A stretch of DNA of 64,000 nucleotides from Candidatus Heimdallarchaeota archaeon (GTDB lineage: Archaea; Asgardarchaeota; Heimdallarchaeia; Heimdallarchaeales; Heimdallarchaeaceae), in assembly GCA_019057815.1 (NCBI GenBank), contig JAHLWR010000001.1, positions 86,001-150,000 on the forward strand, in the 5' to 3' direction. The position numbers and the translations under genes were made by a program. Under the pieces are notes generated by a model. It was not told the origin of the DNA. It was given only the letters and a program-made list of their open reading frames with translations, and made no database searches. Below, piece after piece: positions 27,145-35,513 of this stretch (position 1 is the first letter of the stretch; each line of letters begins with the position of its first letter).

Positions 27145-27909
27145 ATGTCATCAATTCCCATTGGACCGGTAATTATAGAAGGAATAACTTCGTTTATTTT
27201 ATTAATCCTAACAATTCAAATATTAAGACGTTATTATTCTAAGAAGTCCAAAATCACCCTATTACTGTATCTATATTTTTTGTTTCTTTTTTTAGCAGCC
27301 TTAACAAGTTTTATGGGAAGATTAATAGTATATACTAGAACTCTAGAAGCTTATAATACACGCCCTTTTGCTATTGGAGCTGGTCTTTTTTCTATTATTG
27401 GAATCTTCATCATTGTTGCTTTTGCTCAAAGACTATTCTTCAGTAAAAACAGATTTATTTTACATTGCGTAAGTATATTCCAAGGTTTAAGTTTAGGTTA
27501 TGGGTCATATATCTTGATTAATTATTCAGCTTACGAACAAGTTGAATATGAAAAAATATTGTTTATCATAGCATCTGGAATTCATGCATTCTTCGGTATT
27601 ATTTGCTATGGTTTAGTTTTTTATTTTGCTTTTAAGGCATCTAGACGTGAGAAGGATGTTCTTAGAAAAAGATGTGCAGAAGCAATCAGCATTTATGGTA
27701 TAGTCCATATATCCGCAATGTGTTTCTTAATCTTTGATCCATTATTAGCAAAAGATTTCAGCGATTACACCATTTTTTATTTCATCGGTTGGACGATGTT
27801 GATCATAGCTTGCATTATTGCTTATATTGGATATATTCAACCATGGTGGTTTAAGAAAATAGTCCTAAGGAAAATAAGTACTGATAAACAAGTAAAAGTG
27901 CTAGAATAA
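27145..27909 (+). CDS. Seven-helix membrane protein, function unknown
   Basis: A 254-aa protein with about seven membrane segments (near residues 8-26, 37-58, 76-97, 105-126, 139-165, 180-200 and 208-230) and a basic cytosolic tail (WWFKKIVLRKISTDK). It begins three bases after the preceding seven-helix gene, with GGGAGG as a strong ribosome site (TATAGGGAGGTAAAAAATG context). The loop between helices 5 and 6 is basic (KASRREKDVLRKRC). The layout recalls small receptor or sensor membrane proteins, but I see no ligand or effector motif. It is probably in one operon with the 26015 and 26515 genes. Confidence 0.85.
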   Translation: MSSIPIGPVIIEGITSFILLILTIQILRRYYSKKSKITLLLYLYFLFLFLAALTSFMGRLIVYTRTLEAYNTRPFAIGAGLFSIIGIFIIVAFAQRLFFSKNRFILHCVSIFQGLSLGYGSYILINYSAYEQVEYEKILFIIASGIHAFFGIICYGLVFYFAFKASRREKDVLRKRCAEAISIYGIVHISAMCFLIFDPLLAKDFSDYTIFYFIGWTMLIIACIIAYIGYIQPWWFKKIVLRKISTDKQVKVLE

Positions 27910-27967
27910 GAAAAATAAAAGAAAGTTTAAGAAAAATGTTTCCTAAACTCTATATTCCTGTTTTCCT

Positions 27968-28051
27968 TTAGATTTTACTTGAAATATCTCTTAGTGTAGC
28001 TAGTATTTGTTTTAACAGTTCTTCTTCTTCAAGCGCGGGTGCTGTTTCCAT
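27968..28051 (-). CDS. Possible 27-aa small protein in the 27910-28273 gap
   Basis: This gap of about 360 bases has no ordinary gene. On the minus strand an ATG opens a 27-codon frame (METAPALEEEELLKQILATL and seven more), an amphipathic helix followed by a stop. No good ribosome site precedes it, and an in-frame stop lies two codons upstream. It may be a real small protein, a degraded remnant or chance. The rest of the gap is AT-rich and holds the promoter of the flavoprotein gene. Confidence 0.25.
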   Translation of the reverse strand: METAPALEEEELLKQILATLRDISSKI

Positions 28052-28241
28052 AATTTTTTAGAAACAATTTTTTTCGCTGAAACATACGCGTATAACAAAG
28101 AACCAAACATAGAGGAAAAAAACAATTTGGTCTAAGAAATACTAAAAAAAGCACTAAATCCGCAATAAAGAATTAATGCGAGTTTTACGCAGTTCTAAAC
28201 TATTTTCAATGGAAACTCTAGAACACATAGGTTTGTCACAA

Positions 28242-28252
28242 GATATATAAAG
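28242..28252 (+). promoter_or_regulatory. TATA-box promoter giving a leaderless flavoprotein transcript
   Basis: GATATATAAAG lies about 27 bases (centre to ATG) upstream of the start at 28274. Archaeal initiation about 25 bases downstream of the box would fall at or within a few bases of the ATG. No ribosome site precedes the ATG, which agrees with a leaderless mRNA. Confidence 0.6.
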
Positions 28253-28273
28253 ATTAGAAAAAAATACAAGTTC

Positions 28274-29626
28274 ATGAAAGTAGTTATTATAGGACATGGT
28301 TCTTCTGGATGGACTACAGCAGCAACTCTTCGAGCATGGGACAGAAAATGTGAGATCACTGTTATTGATGCTAAACACTATGATGCTTATCATCCTTGTG
28401 CTATGCCTTATGCTATTGGTGGTTTGCTGGAGGATGAAACTCCACTCAAAGAATCTATGAATTATGAAAGGATGAATATTAACTTTTTACGTCGCCATAA
28501 AGCAATGAAAATCGATTGTGAAAACAAGAAGGTTTCAGTTAAAAATCTTGAGAATGAAGAATTATTTGAAGTTGAATATGATAAACTAGTTATCTGTACT
28601 GGTTCAATAGCCAAATATCCACCTATACCTGGAGCTGATGGTAAGAACATCTATGCTCTCAAATGGATAGAGGATTCAGAAACAATACGTAAAGCTGCTG
28701 CTACGGCCTCCAAAGTTGTCGTATTAGGCGCTTCAGCTATTGGGCTTGAAGTTGCTACTGAACTTGCTCATAGAGGTATTGAAACGGTTGTATTAGCTCG
28801 TTCTCGAATTATGCGTCTTCTAATTGATCCTGATTATGCTGCTGAAACTGTTAAACTTCTTGAAGAAAAACTACCAAAACTCAAAATTATCTCTAGTATT
28901 GGTATACAAGAAGTAGTTCTTGATGAAAATGGTATGGCAAAAAAAATTACTACCGATCAAGGAGATTTTGAATGTGACTTCGTTGTTGCTGCTACAGGAA
29001 TCAGAGCAGAAGTTACTTTAGCTCAAGAAGCAGGCATAAAAATTGGTGAAACAGGAGCTATTGCAACTGATGAAGAGCTTTACACTTCTGATCCGGACAT
29101 TCTAGCAGTAGGTGATTGTGCAGAGACAACACATCTTGTTTCCAATCAGAAGGTACACTCTGCTTTGGCAACTTGTTGTGTTAGAATGGCAAGAGTAGCA
29201 GCTATGACACTAGGTAAACCTGGAAAAGCGAAGTTCCCTGGGACATTGAACAACTTTATCGTTCCTTATATTGACCTTCGTGTTGGTTCTGTAGGACTTA
29301 TAAAAAAAGCAGCAGAAGATGCAGGATTTGATGTGTTAAGTGTGAAAATAAAAACACACGGTAAACCTACATACATGCCGGGTGCTAAAGAACTCTACTT
29401 CAAGATTCTTGTAGAAAAAGAAACAGGAATGATACTTGGTGCTCAAGCTATTGGACCTGATTCAATTTCTGATAATTTGAATATTGTTGCTATGGCTCTA
29501 CAGAAAAAGATGACCTTCCAAGAATTGCTAGAGGCTGATTTATGTTATGCTCCAGCGATTAATGAAACAATCTATCCAGTAACACAAGCTTTAGAGATGG
29601 TTTCTAGAAGATTATTAAGGAAATGA
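28274..29626 (+). CDS. CoA-disulfide reductase / NADH oxidase family flavoprotein
   Basis: A 450-aa FAD- and NAD(P)H-dependent oxidoreductase. The first dinucleotide fold is VVIIGHGSSG (residues 3-12). A single redox Cys at residue 42 sits in HPCAMPYAIGG, the position of the active Cys of CoA-disulfide reductases and NADH oxidases. The second dinucleotide fold is VVVLGASAIGLEVA (about 149-162), and the FAD motif is DILAVGDCAET (about 275-285). The C-terminal dimerisation domain is complete. Such enzymes reduce CoA disulfide, polysulfide or oxygen with NAD(P)H. The motif HPCAMPY differs from the textbook SxNCGxPY, so the substrate is open. The gene stands alone. Confidence 0.9.
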   Translation: MKVVIIGHGSSGWTTAATLRAWDRKCEITVIDAKHYDAYHPCAMPYAIGGLLEDETPLKESMNYERMNINFLRRHKAMKIDCENKKVSVKNLENEELFEVEYDKLVICTGSIAKYPPIPGADGKNIYALKWIEDSETIRKAAATASKVVVLGASAIGLEVATELAHRGIETVVLARSRIMRLLIDPDYAAETVKLLEEKLPKLKIISSIGIQEVVLDENGMAKKITTDQGDFECDFVVAATGIRAEVTLAQEAGIKIGETGAIATDEELYTSDPDILAVGDCAETTHLVSNQKVHSALATCCVRMARVAAMTLGKPGKAKFPGTLNNFIVPYIDLRVGSVGLIKKAAEDAGFDVLSVKIKTHGKPTYMPGAKELYFKILVEKETGMILGAQAIGPDSISDNLNIVAMALQKKMTFQELLEADLCYAPAINETIYPVTQALEMVSRRLLRK

Positions 29627-29706
29627 TTCACCAATCAGTAATTTAGAAATTGTTCATTATACTTTTTTTCTTCTTCTTTGGTTTTCTTAGTGTTTTATAT
29701 CTAAAA

Positions 29707-29814
29707 TTAAACTTCTGAATGCATCATATTTTTCAAAACTGTTTCTAGTTGTGATAGTTCAAGTCTTTCTCGTAAGGAAGCTTTTTCCTCAAATAACCTA
29801 ACCCAATCATCCAT
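29707..29814 (-). other. In-frame continuation of the TPR gene beyond its stop codon
   Basis: The TPR gene's TAA (29815-29817) is followed at once, in the same frame, by 35 sense codons beginning ATG (MDDWVRLFEEKASLRERLEL, then SQLETVLKNMMHSEV) and a second stop. A 'W..l....a.l.ERLel..Le..l' helix is a typical end of archaeal TPR proteins of this kind. So the TAA probably arose from CAA in a longer gene, or the peptide is now made separately from the adjoining ATG. Confidence 0.6.
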
Positions 29815-31455
29815 TTATTTTAAAAATGACTCTTTTTCTTTGTAAATTCTTTTAACTAACGATTTTAGCCCTTTCTCACTAGCAATAGCATATGCCTTAT
29901 CTAATAACGCCTGTGCTTTTTCAATATCAAATTCTAGCAAGGCTATTTTTGATTGAAGTAAATATGTCTCTGAAAATAACCAATATGAGTGCTGACTCTT
30001 CGCGACTTCCCACAATTTGTCAACTAATTTCTTGACTTCTTCTAAAACAACCTCTTTACCTGTTTTTTCTAACTCATAAATAAGATATCCACACATGTTT
30101 AACAAAGCATCTACTGTAAAATCGTAATAAACCATTTTACCTTCAATTACTTGTTCGAAGATTTGTTGAGCCATTCCTTTCTTGGCTAATCGATCACTTC
30201 TATTATAGATTAGAGCCTTAGCCAAACTATATGCTTGGTTAATTATCTTATTCTCTTGCCTATCGTTGATTTCTTTTAAATCAGCTAAATGATTTGAAAG
30301 AACGGGAAGAGGCAAATATGCTATAAGAAAGCGGATAAAATAATATAGAGTTAAGGATGTATAAATGTCATTACCTACCTTTCTGATTAATTTATAAGCA
30401 TTATCGAAATATTCTCTAGCAACTTCTAGTTCCCCTTTATAACTATAGACTATTGCGATATTGTTTAGAGAAGTCCCAACAAAAAGCTTATTACCTGACT
30501 TTTTCTTAATCTGAAGACTTTTTTGATGATATTCCAGAGAGAGATCTAATTCTCCTCTATCTGAATAAATAATTCCGAGATGACTGAGAACAATAGATAT
30601 ACCTCTCTGATTGTCAAGCTCTTCAAATATCTTCAAGCATTTCTGGAAGGTTTGAAATGAATCTTCAATCTCACCTGAACTACGATATACATCACCAATA
30701 CCATAAAGTGCAGAACCTATCAGATACTTATTGTCAAGCTTTTGACTCAATGATAAACTTCTTTTGTAAACTTTTAGTGCTTGATTCAATTCACTCTTGT
30801 GTTTGTAAATAGCACCTTGATTCTGTAAAGATAATGCAAGAACGGGCAAATAATTAGCAGATTCACTTATCCTTATACTTTCCAAACAATAATCCATCGC
30901 TTTGTTCATTTTTCCTTGGCTTAGAAATCCTTCACTAACATTCAAAAGCGTTATAGCGGTGAAATAGTCATTACCAACGTTTAGACACAAATTAAGACTT
31001 TTTTTATGTAAGTCTAAAGATTGAACAAAATTACCTGATTTATATTCTATGACACCTTTTGATGTCAACAATCTCGCTTTTCTCGCAATAATAAGTGAGG
31101 GATCTTTTTTTGCTACTTTTTTGATATTCTTTTCCACGATTTTTATAAGACTGGACACTTCACTTTTTTTTTCTAACTTTATTAGGTTCAATATCTTATA
31201 TAATAGTCCATCAATTTCTCTCATTTTGTTTTCGTATTGTATTGCCTTATCCACAAGTTGATTTGCTGTTCTGAGCCCATCTTCATAGCAATTTATAGAA
31301 ATATAATAGGTACATTTTAAATCTAAATATGTTAATAATTTATCATCAATTAAAATTCTTGATTTTTCGATTCCCTCAATTTTCTTTTTTGCTTTAGAAT
31401 TTTTTCCTTCATAAATTAATTTATAGATATTTCCGAAATTGAAGGAATCTTTCAT
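29815..31455 (-). CDS. TPR protein, C-terminus cut by an in-frame stop
   Basis: A 546-aa tetratricopeptide protein. The central repeats are canonical 40-residue TPR units of the kinesin-light-chain/Rapsyn type, for example LALSLQNQGAIYKHKSELNQ, IGSALYGIGDVYRSSGEIED, ISIVLSHLGIIYSDRGELDL and VGTSLNNIAIVYSYKGELEV (about residues 200-370). There is no signal peptide or membrane segment. The protein is a cytosolic scaffold of unknown partner. Its reading frame ends KEKESFLK-TAA, but the codons after the stop continue the expected C-terminal helix (see 29707-29814). The neighbouring genes are unrelated and divergent or convergent. Confidence 0.85.
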   Translation of the reverse strand: MKDSFNFGNIYKLIYEGKNSKAKKKIEGIEKSRILIDDKLLTYLDLKCTYYISINCYEDGLRTANQLVDKAIQYENKMREIDGLLYKILNLIKLEKKSEVSSLIKIVEKNIKKVAKKDPSLIIARKARLLTSKGVIEYKSGNFVQSLDLHKKSLNLCLNVGNDYFTAITLLNVSEGFLSQGKMNKAMDYCLESIRISESANYLPVLALSLQNQGAIYKHKSELNQALKVYKRSLSLSQKLDNKYLIGSALYGIGDVYRSSGEIEDSFQTFQKCLKIFEELDNQRGISIVLSHLGIIYSDRGELDLSLEYHQKSLQIKKKSGNKLFVGTSLNNIAIVYSYKGELEVAREYFDNAYKLIRKVGNDIYTSLTLYYFIRFLIAYLPLPVLSNHLADLKEINDRQENKIINQAYSLAKALIYNRSDRLAKKGMAQQIFEQVIEGKMVYYDFTVDALLNMCGYLIYELEKTGKEVVLEEVKKLVDKLWEVAKSQHSYWLFSETYLLQSKIALLEFDIEKAQALLDKAYAIASEKGLKSLVKRIYKEKESFLK

Positions 31456-31622
31456 TAAAAATTACCCACAATACACGTCACAATATGTCTTATTAAAAGT
31501 TACGTTTAAGTTTTATGGAACTACGTAATAAAGGAGTTAAATAACTCAACTTATAACATCTCAAAACATACAGTCTTTTTCTTAAAGTAATATTATTATA
31601 CATACTTTTAGACGAATAAATT

Positions 31623-33671
31623 ATGAATGATATTAAAAAGCCACCAATTGCAAAAAAAGAAATGAAGATTACAGAAATTCATGGAATTGAACTTAAGGAC
31701 GATTATTTTTGGTTACGTGATAAAGAAAATCAAGAAGTAATAGATTACCTAAATGCAGAAAATGATTATACTAAAGAAAAAACTAAACATTTGGACGATT
31801 TTACGGATAAATTATTCAATGAAATGAAAAATCGTATCAAAGAAGACGATGAAACAGTTCCTTATAAATTCAAGGATTATTTTTACTATTCAAGAACTGA
31901 AAAGGACAAAGAATATAGTATATATTGTCGAAAATACAAAAACTTAGATAATAAAGAAGAAATTCTACTTGATTTAAATGAAATGGCTAAAGGACATGAA
32001 TATTATAAATTGTATACCTCTAAAATAAGTCCTAATCAGAATATACTGGCTTACTCAATTGATGATACAGGTTATGAGAAATTAGTTATCTATTTTAAGG
32101 ATTTGACAACAGGAGAAATCTTTGCTGAAAAACTTGAAAATGTTGGTTGGAATTTTGAATGGACAGATGATAAAACGCTCTATTATACAATTAGAGATAA
32201 AGCGCAACGACCATATGCATTAAAACGACACGTGTTGGGTGCTAATCCTTCGGAAGATGCCCTAATTTTTGATGAGAAGGATGTTAAGCGGAATGTTTCT
32301 ATAAGTAAAACTAAAAATCAGAAATTCTTACTATTGAGTTCCAATTCAAAATTAAGTAATGAATATCATTTTCTTGACCTCAAAGACCATCTTGGGAAAT
32401 TTGTAGTTTTTCTACCAAGGGAAGAAAAACACGAATATATTATAAATCATAAAGATGGTTATTTCTATATTATCACAAACAAGGATGAGTCACCAAATTT
32501 CAAACTCATGCGTACTTCTATTAATAAACTTAGTATGGAAAATTGGGAAGAAATAATTGCTCACAATAAGGATGTCAAAATCGATTGGATTGAGACTTTT
32601 AAAGACTTTTCTGTAATTTCAAAAAGAGAAGAAGGATTGGATAAATTCGAGATTTTCTACGATAAAAATGATGAAAGAAATCACAACATAGAAATGCCCG
32701 AAACAGTTTATGGTGCGTGGTTTGGAGATAACCTTGAGTATTCATCTAATATTTTCAGATTTGTCTATACATCTTTAATTACTCCTAAATCAATCTATGA
32801 CTATTCTTTAAAAGAAAGAAAATTGGAATTGAAGAAGCAAGATGAAATTAAAAATTATAATAAAGAAGACTATGTCACAGAAAGAAAATATGCTATTGCC
32901 CGAGATGGTACCAAAGTTCCTATTTCTATTGTTCATAAAAAAAACATAGTTACACCTGCTCCAACATTGTTGTATGGATATGGATCTTATGGATATCCTA
33001 TGGATACTTACTTCAGTCCTTCTCGAGTCAGTTTGATAGAACGAGGGATAGTATACGTAATAGCACATGTGAGGGGTGGAGGTGAGCTTGGGAGAAAATG
33101 GTATGACGACGGTAAATTTTTGAAAAAGAAAAACACATTTTTCGATTTCATTGATTGTGCAGAATACCTGTTAAATAAAGGAATAACAACTAAAGACAAA
33201 TTTATAATACAAGGAGCAAGTGCAGGTGGCTTATTAGTAGGTGCAGTGATGACAATGAGACCTGATCTCTGTCATCTAGTTGTAGCGGAAGTACCTTTTG
33301 TAGATGTTGTTAATAGTATGTTGGATGCAAGTATACCACTTACAGCAGGGGAATGGGAAGAATGGGGTGACCCAAGTGAAAAAGACTTTTTTGATTATAT
33401 GTTATCTTATTCTCCTTATGATAATATAAAAGCTATAAATTATCCACACACTTTAGTCACCACAGGACTTAATGATCCAAGAGTAGCTTTCTGGGAACCT
33501 GCAAAATTTACAGCAAAACTTAGAGCTTTAAAAACAGACAATAATGAATTAGTACTTAAGACTAATATGGGAGCTGGGCATGGTGGCGCTTCTGGTCGAT
33601 ACGAATCCATGAAAGAAATAGCTTTTATCTACTCTTATGTGTTAGATAAAATGGGATTAGTCGACAACTAG
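31623..33671 (+). CDS. ptrB: Oligopeptidase B (S9A serine peptidase)
   Basis: A 682-aa peptidase cleaving short peptides after basic residues. The N-terminus PPIAKKEMKITEIHGIELKD, then DDYFWLRDKENQEV, is the oligopeptidase B signature. A seven-bladed propeller covers about residues 75-400. The catalytic domain has YGYGSYGYPMD, HVRGGGELGRKWYDDGKFLK, the nucleophile motif GASAGGLLVG (about 539-548), the Asp in GLNDPRV and the His in GAGHGGASGR. It has no signal peptide, so it is cytosolic. Oligopeptidase B is best known in bacteria and protozoa; its presence here may reflect transfer. A T-rich run after the stop (33672 on) could terminate transcription. Confidence 0.95.
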   Translation: MNDIKKPPIAKKEMKITEIHGIELKDDYFWLRDKENQEVIDYLNAENDYTKEKTKHLDDFTDKLFNEMKNRIKEDDETVPYKFKDYFYYSRTEKDKEYSIYCRKYKNLDNKEEILLDLNEMAKGHEYYKLYTSKISPNQNILAYSIDDTGYEKLVIYFKDLTTGEIFAEKLENVGWNFEWTDDKTLYYTIRDKAQRPYALKRHVLGANPSEDALIFDEKDVKRNVSISKTKNQKFLLLSSNSKLSNEYHFLDLKDHLGKFVVFLPREEKHEYIINHKDGYFYIITNKDESPNFKLMRTSINKLSMENWEEIIAHNKDVKIDWIETFKDFSVISKREEGLDKFEIFYDKNDERNHNIEMPETVYGAWFGDNLEYSSNIFRFVYTSLITPKSIYDYSLKERKLELKKQDEIKNYNKEDYVTERKYAIARDGTKVPISIVHKKNIVTPAPTLLYGYGSYGYPMDTYFSPSRVSLIERGIVYVIAHVRGGGELGRKWYDDGKFLKKKNTFFDFIDCAEYLLNKGITTKDKFIIQGASAGGLLVGAVMTMRPDLCHLVVAEVPFVDVVNSMLDASIPLTAGEWEEWGDPSEKDFFDYMLSYSPYDNIKAINYPHTLVTTGLNDPRVAFWEPAKFTAKLRALKTDNNELVLKTNMGAGHGGASGRYESMKEIAFIYSYVLDKMGLVDN

Positions 33672-33765
33672 GTTCTTTTTTTCTTCCTCAAAATTAGGTT
33701 TTTCTTTTTTTTGTACAAACCTTTAATTAGATTATTACGCCAAATCACAAGATACACAGATTTTA

Positions 33766-34725
33766 GTGATAATATTGAATAAATACAAACCAGTTGATCC
33801 CTTGAAATCCCCGAGATTCTTAGGGATTAAGACATTCATGCGTTTACCTCACGTAAGAACATTAGAAGGGATAGATTTTGCAATTATAGGTGTTCCAGCT
33901 GATCAGGGAGCATCGTTTCGAACAGGACAAAGAGATGGACCTGCTGCTATAAGAAGAGTATCATCTTTACTGCGAGGGCATAATCCTATTTTGAACATTA
34001 GTCCATTTGAGTATGTTTCTGGAATAGATTATGGAGATTTACCTGTTGTACCAGGATATATTGAAGATAGTTATACAAAAATAGAAGAAGGTCTTTTTCC
34101 AGTAATTGAAGCAGGCATCATTCCTATACTTCTAGGAGGTGACCATGCAATAACCTTACCAGAACTCAGAGCAATTGCAAAAAAACATGGTCCAGTTGCT
34201 TTGGTGCATTTTGATGCACACAGTGATACATCAGATGAATATTTTGGGCGTCCATATAATCATGGAACACCTTTTTCAAGAGCAGTTGATGAAAATCTTC
34301 TCCTTGTTAACCATTCAATTCAAGTTGGTTTGCGAGGTTCTACATTTTCCGAAAATCATTTGGAAATACCAAAATCTATGGGGTTTGAAGTTATAACAAT
34401 GGAAGAAATACGTAAAATAGATATTGATGACTTGATTCAAAAAATAATCGATAGAGTAGGAAATGCAAAGGTTTTCCTTACTTTTGATATAGATTTTGTT
34501 GACCCTGCTTATGCTCCAGGAACGGGTACGCCTGAGGTTGGAGGAGCTACGAGTGGAGAGGCAATGAGATTGGTGAGAGGACTAAAAGATTTGAATTTTG
34601 TAGGATTTGATATTGTTGAAGTTCTACCAGCATTTGACTTATCGGAAATAACTGCTCTCCTAGCAGCAAATATTGTATATGAATTCATCTCAATAATTGC
34701 CTACAATAAAAGAAGAACATCTTAA
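33766..34725 (+). CDS. Agmatinase/arginase-family (ureohydrolase) enzyme
   Basis: A 319-aa binuclear manganese hydrolase. Metal-binding motifs are GGDHAITLPE (about residues 125-134), VHFDAHSDTSDEYFG (about 146-160) and TFDIDFVDPAYAPGTGTPE (about 241-259). Residues NHGTPF and GLRG match agmatinases, guanidinobutyrases and related enzymes. These hydrolyse guanidino or formimino groups to give urea or formamide. Formimidoylglutamase (HutG) belongs to the same fold and would complete histidine breakdown with hutH, hutU and hutI in this window, but motifs look more agmatinase-like. The GTG at 33766 is the apparent start. The 3' end faces the GTPase gene seven bases away. Confidence 0.9.
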   Translation: MIILNKYKPVDPLKSPRFLGIKTFMRLPHVRTLEGIDFAIIGVPADQGASFRTGQRDGPAAIRRVSSLLRGHNPILNISPFEYVSGIDYGDLPVVPGYIEDSYTKIEEGLFPVIEAGIIPILLGGDHAITLPELRAIAKKHGPVALVHFDAHSDTSDEYFGRPYNHGTPFSRAVDENLLLVNHSIQVGLRGSTFSENHLEIPKSMGFEVITMEEIRKIDIDDLIQKIIDRVGNAKVFLTFDIDFVDPAYAPGTGTPEVGGATSGEAMRLVRGLKDLNFVGFDIVEVLPAFDLSEITALLAANIVYEFISIIAYNKRRTS

Positions 34726-34731
34726 AGAGTC

Positions 34732-35424
34732 TTAAGTATAAACCTGCATTGAAAGATAATTAAAAATTATTGTCAAGGGTATCTCATAGCATTGTGCATC
34801 AAGGTTTGAAGTTTCATAAAAGACTATTTCTCTATCAATGACAGAAGAAAAAACGATTCTTTCCGCTACATCTTGTCCTAGATATATCCCTTTTTCCTTC
34901 AAATCTGATTTATTGATAAACACGATTACAGGAATTTTTCTATTTTTCCTCTGTTCTTCCATACTTACCAAACTAAGGTAATGAGTAATTTTCTCTATGG
35001 AGGAAATATTTGTTCCATCAGCCATGATGATTACTAAATTTGCACCTTTAATTGCAATATCTTGCATGAAATCAAAGCGCTCTTGACCTGCAGGATCATT
35101 AAATACTACATTGAATGCTTCATCAATTGATTCAAAATCTATTGTTTCAAACTCTTTGTATTTCTTCACTATTACTTTATTAAAACGCGTTAAAACAATA
35201 ACCGAATTAACAACATTTAGAGAGATAGTTGTTGTACTGTTTGTAAAATCATTATACTTCAATGGAGTAAAATCAAGATTACTACTAACTTCCTTGAATA
35301 TTTGTCTAGCAACATCATTCTTTTCGATATCTCCAAAAAGAGTCTCTAGTAAAGTTGTTTTGCCACTACCTGTTGTACCTAAGATGGTTATTTTTTTCAT
35401 GGTTAATGATTTAGCTAACATCAT
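34732..35424 (-). CDS. Small Ras/Rab/Gtr-like GTPase
   Basis: A 230-aa GTPase. G1/Walker A is GTTGSGKT (residues 16-23), G3 is DPAGQER (after NDP, about 115-121), G4 is NKSD (about 168-171) and G5 is probably ETSN (about 207-210). The Gln after DPAG equals the Ras/Rab catalytic Gln position. The insertion between G1 and G3 is long, about 85 residues, and no C-terminal lipidation cysteine is present, so it is not a canonical Rab. Asgard archaea carry many such GTPases; the specific partner is unknown. The first ATG at 35424 is preceded by TTGAGGT at eight bases and is preferred over the ATG at residue 9. Confidence 0.85.
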   Translation of the reverse strand: MMLAKSLTMKKITILGTTGSGKTTLLETLFGDIEKNDVARQIFKEVSSNLDFTPLKYNDFTNSTTTISLNVVNSVIVLTRFNKVIVKKYKEFETIDFESIDEAFNVVFNDPAGQERFDFMQDIAIKGANLVIIMADGTNISSIEKITHYLSLVSMEEQRKNRKIPVIVFINKSDLKEKGIYLGQDVAERIVFSSVIDREIVFYETSNLDAQCYEIPLTIIFNYLSMQVYT

Positions 35425-35513
35425 CTTTGGTACCTCAATATTATATAACCAAAGAATCTCTTCATAAGTTTTTACTTATTCCTAGTTTATGCAAAATATG
35501 AATGGATGTACTT

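Noticed and set aside
33766-34725. Firm call of formimidoylglutamase (HutG)
   Set aside because: Motifs (HFDAHSDT, NHGTPF, GLRG) look like agmatinase/guanidinobutyrase types; pathway context alone is not enough.
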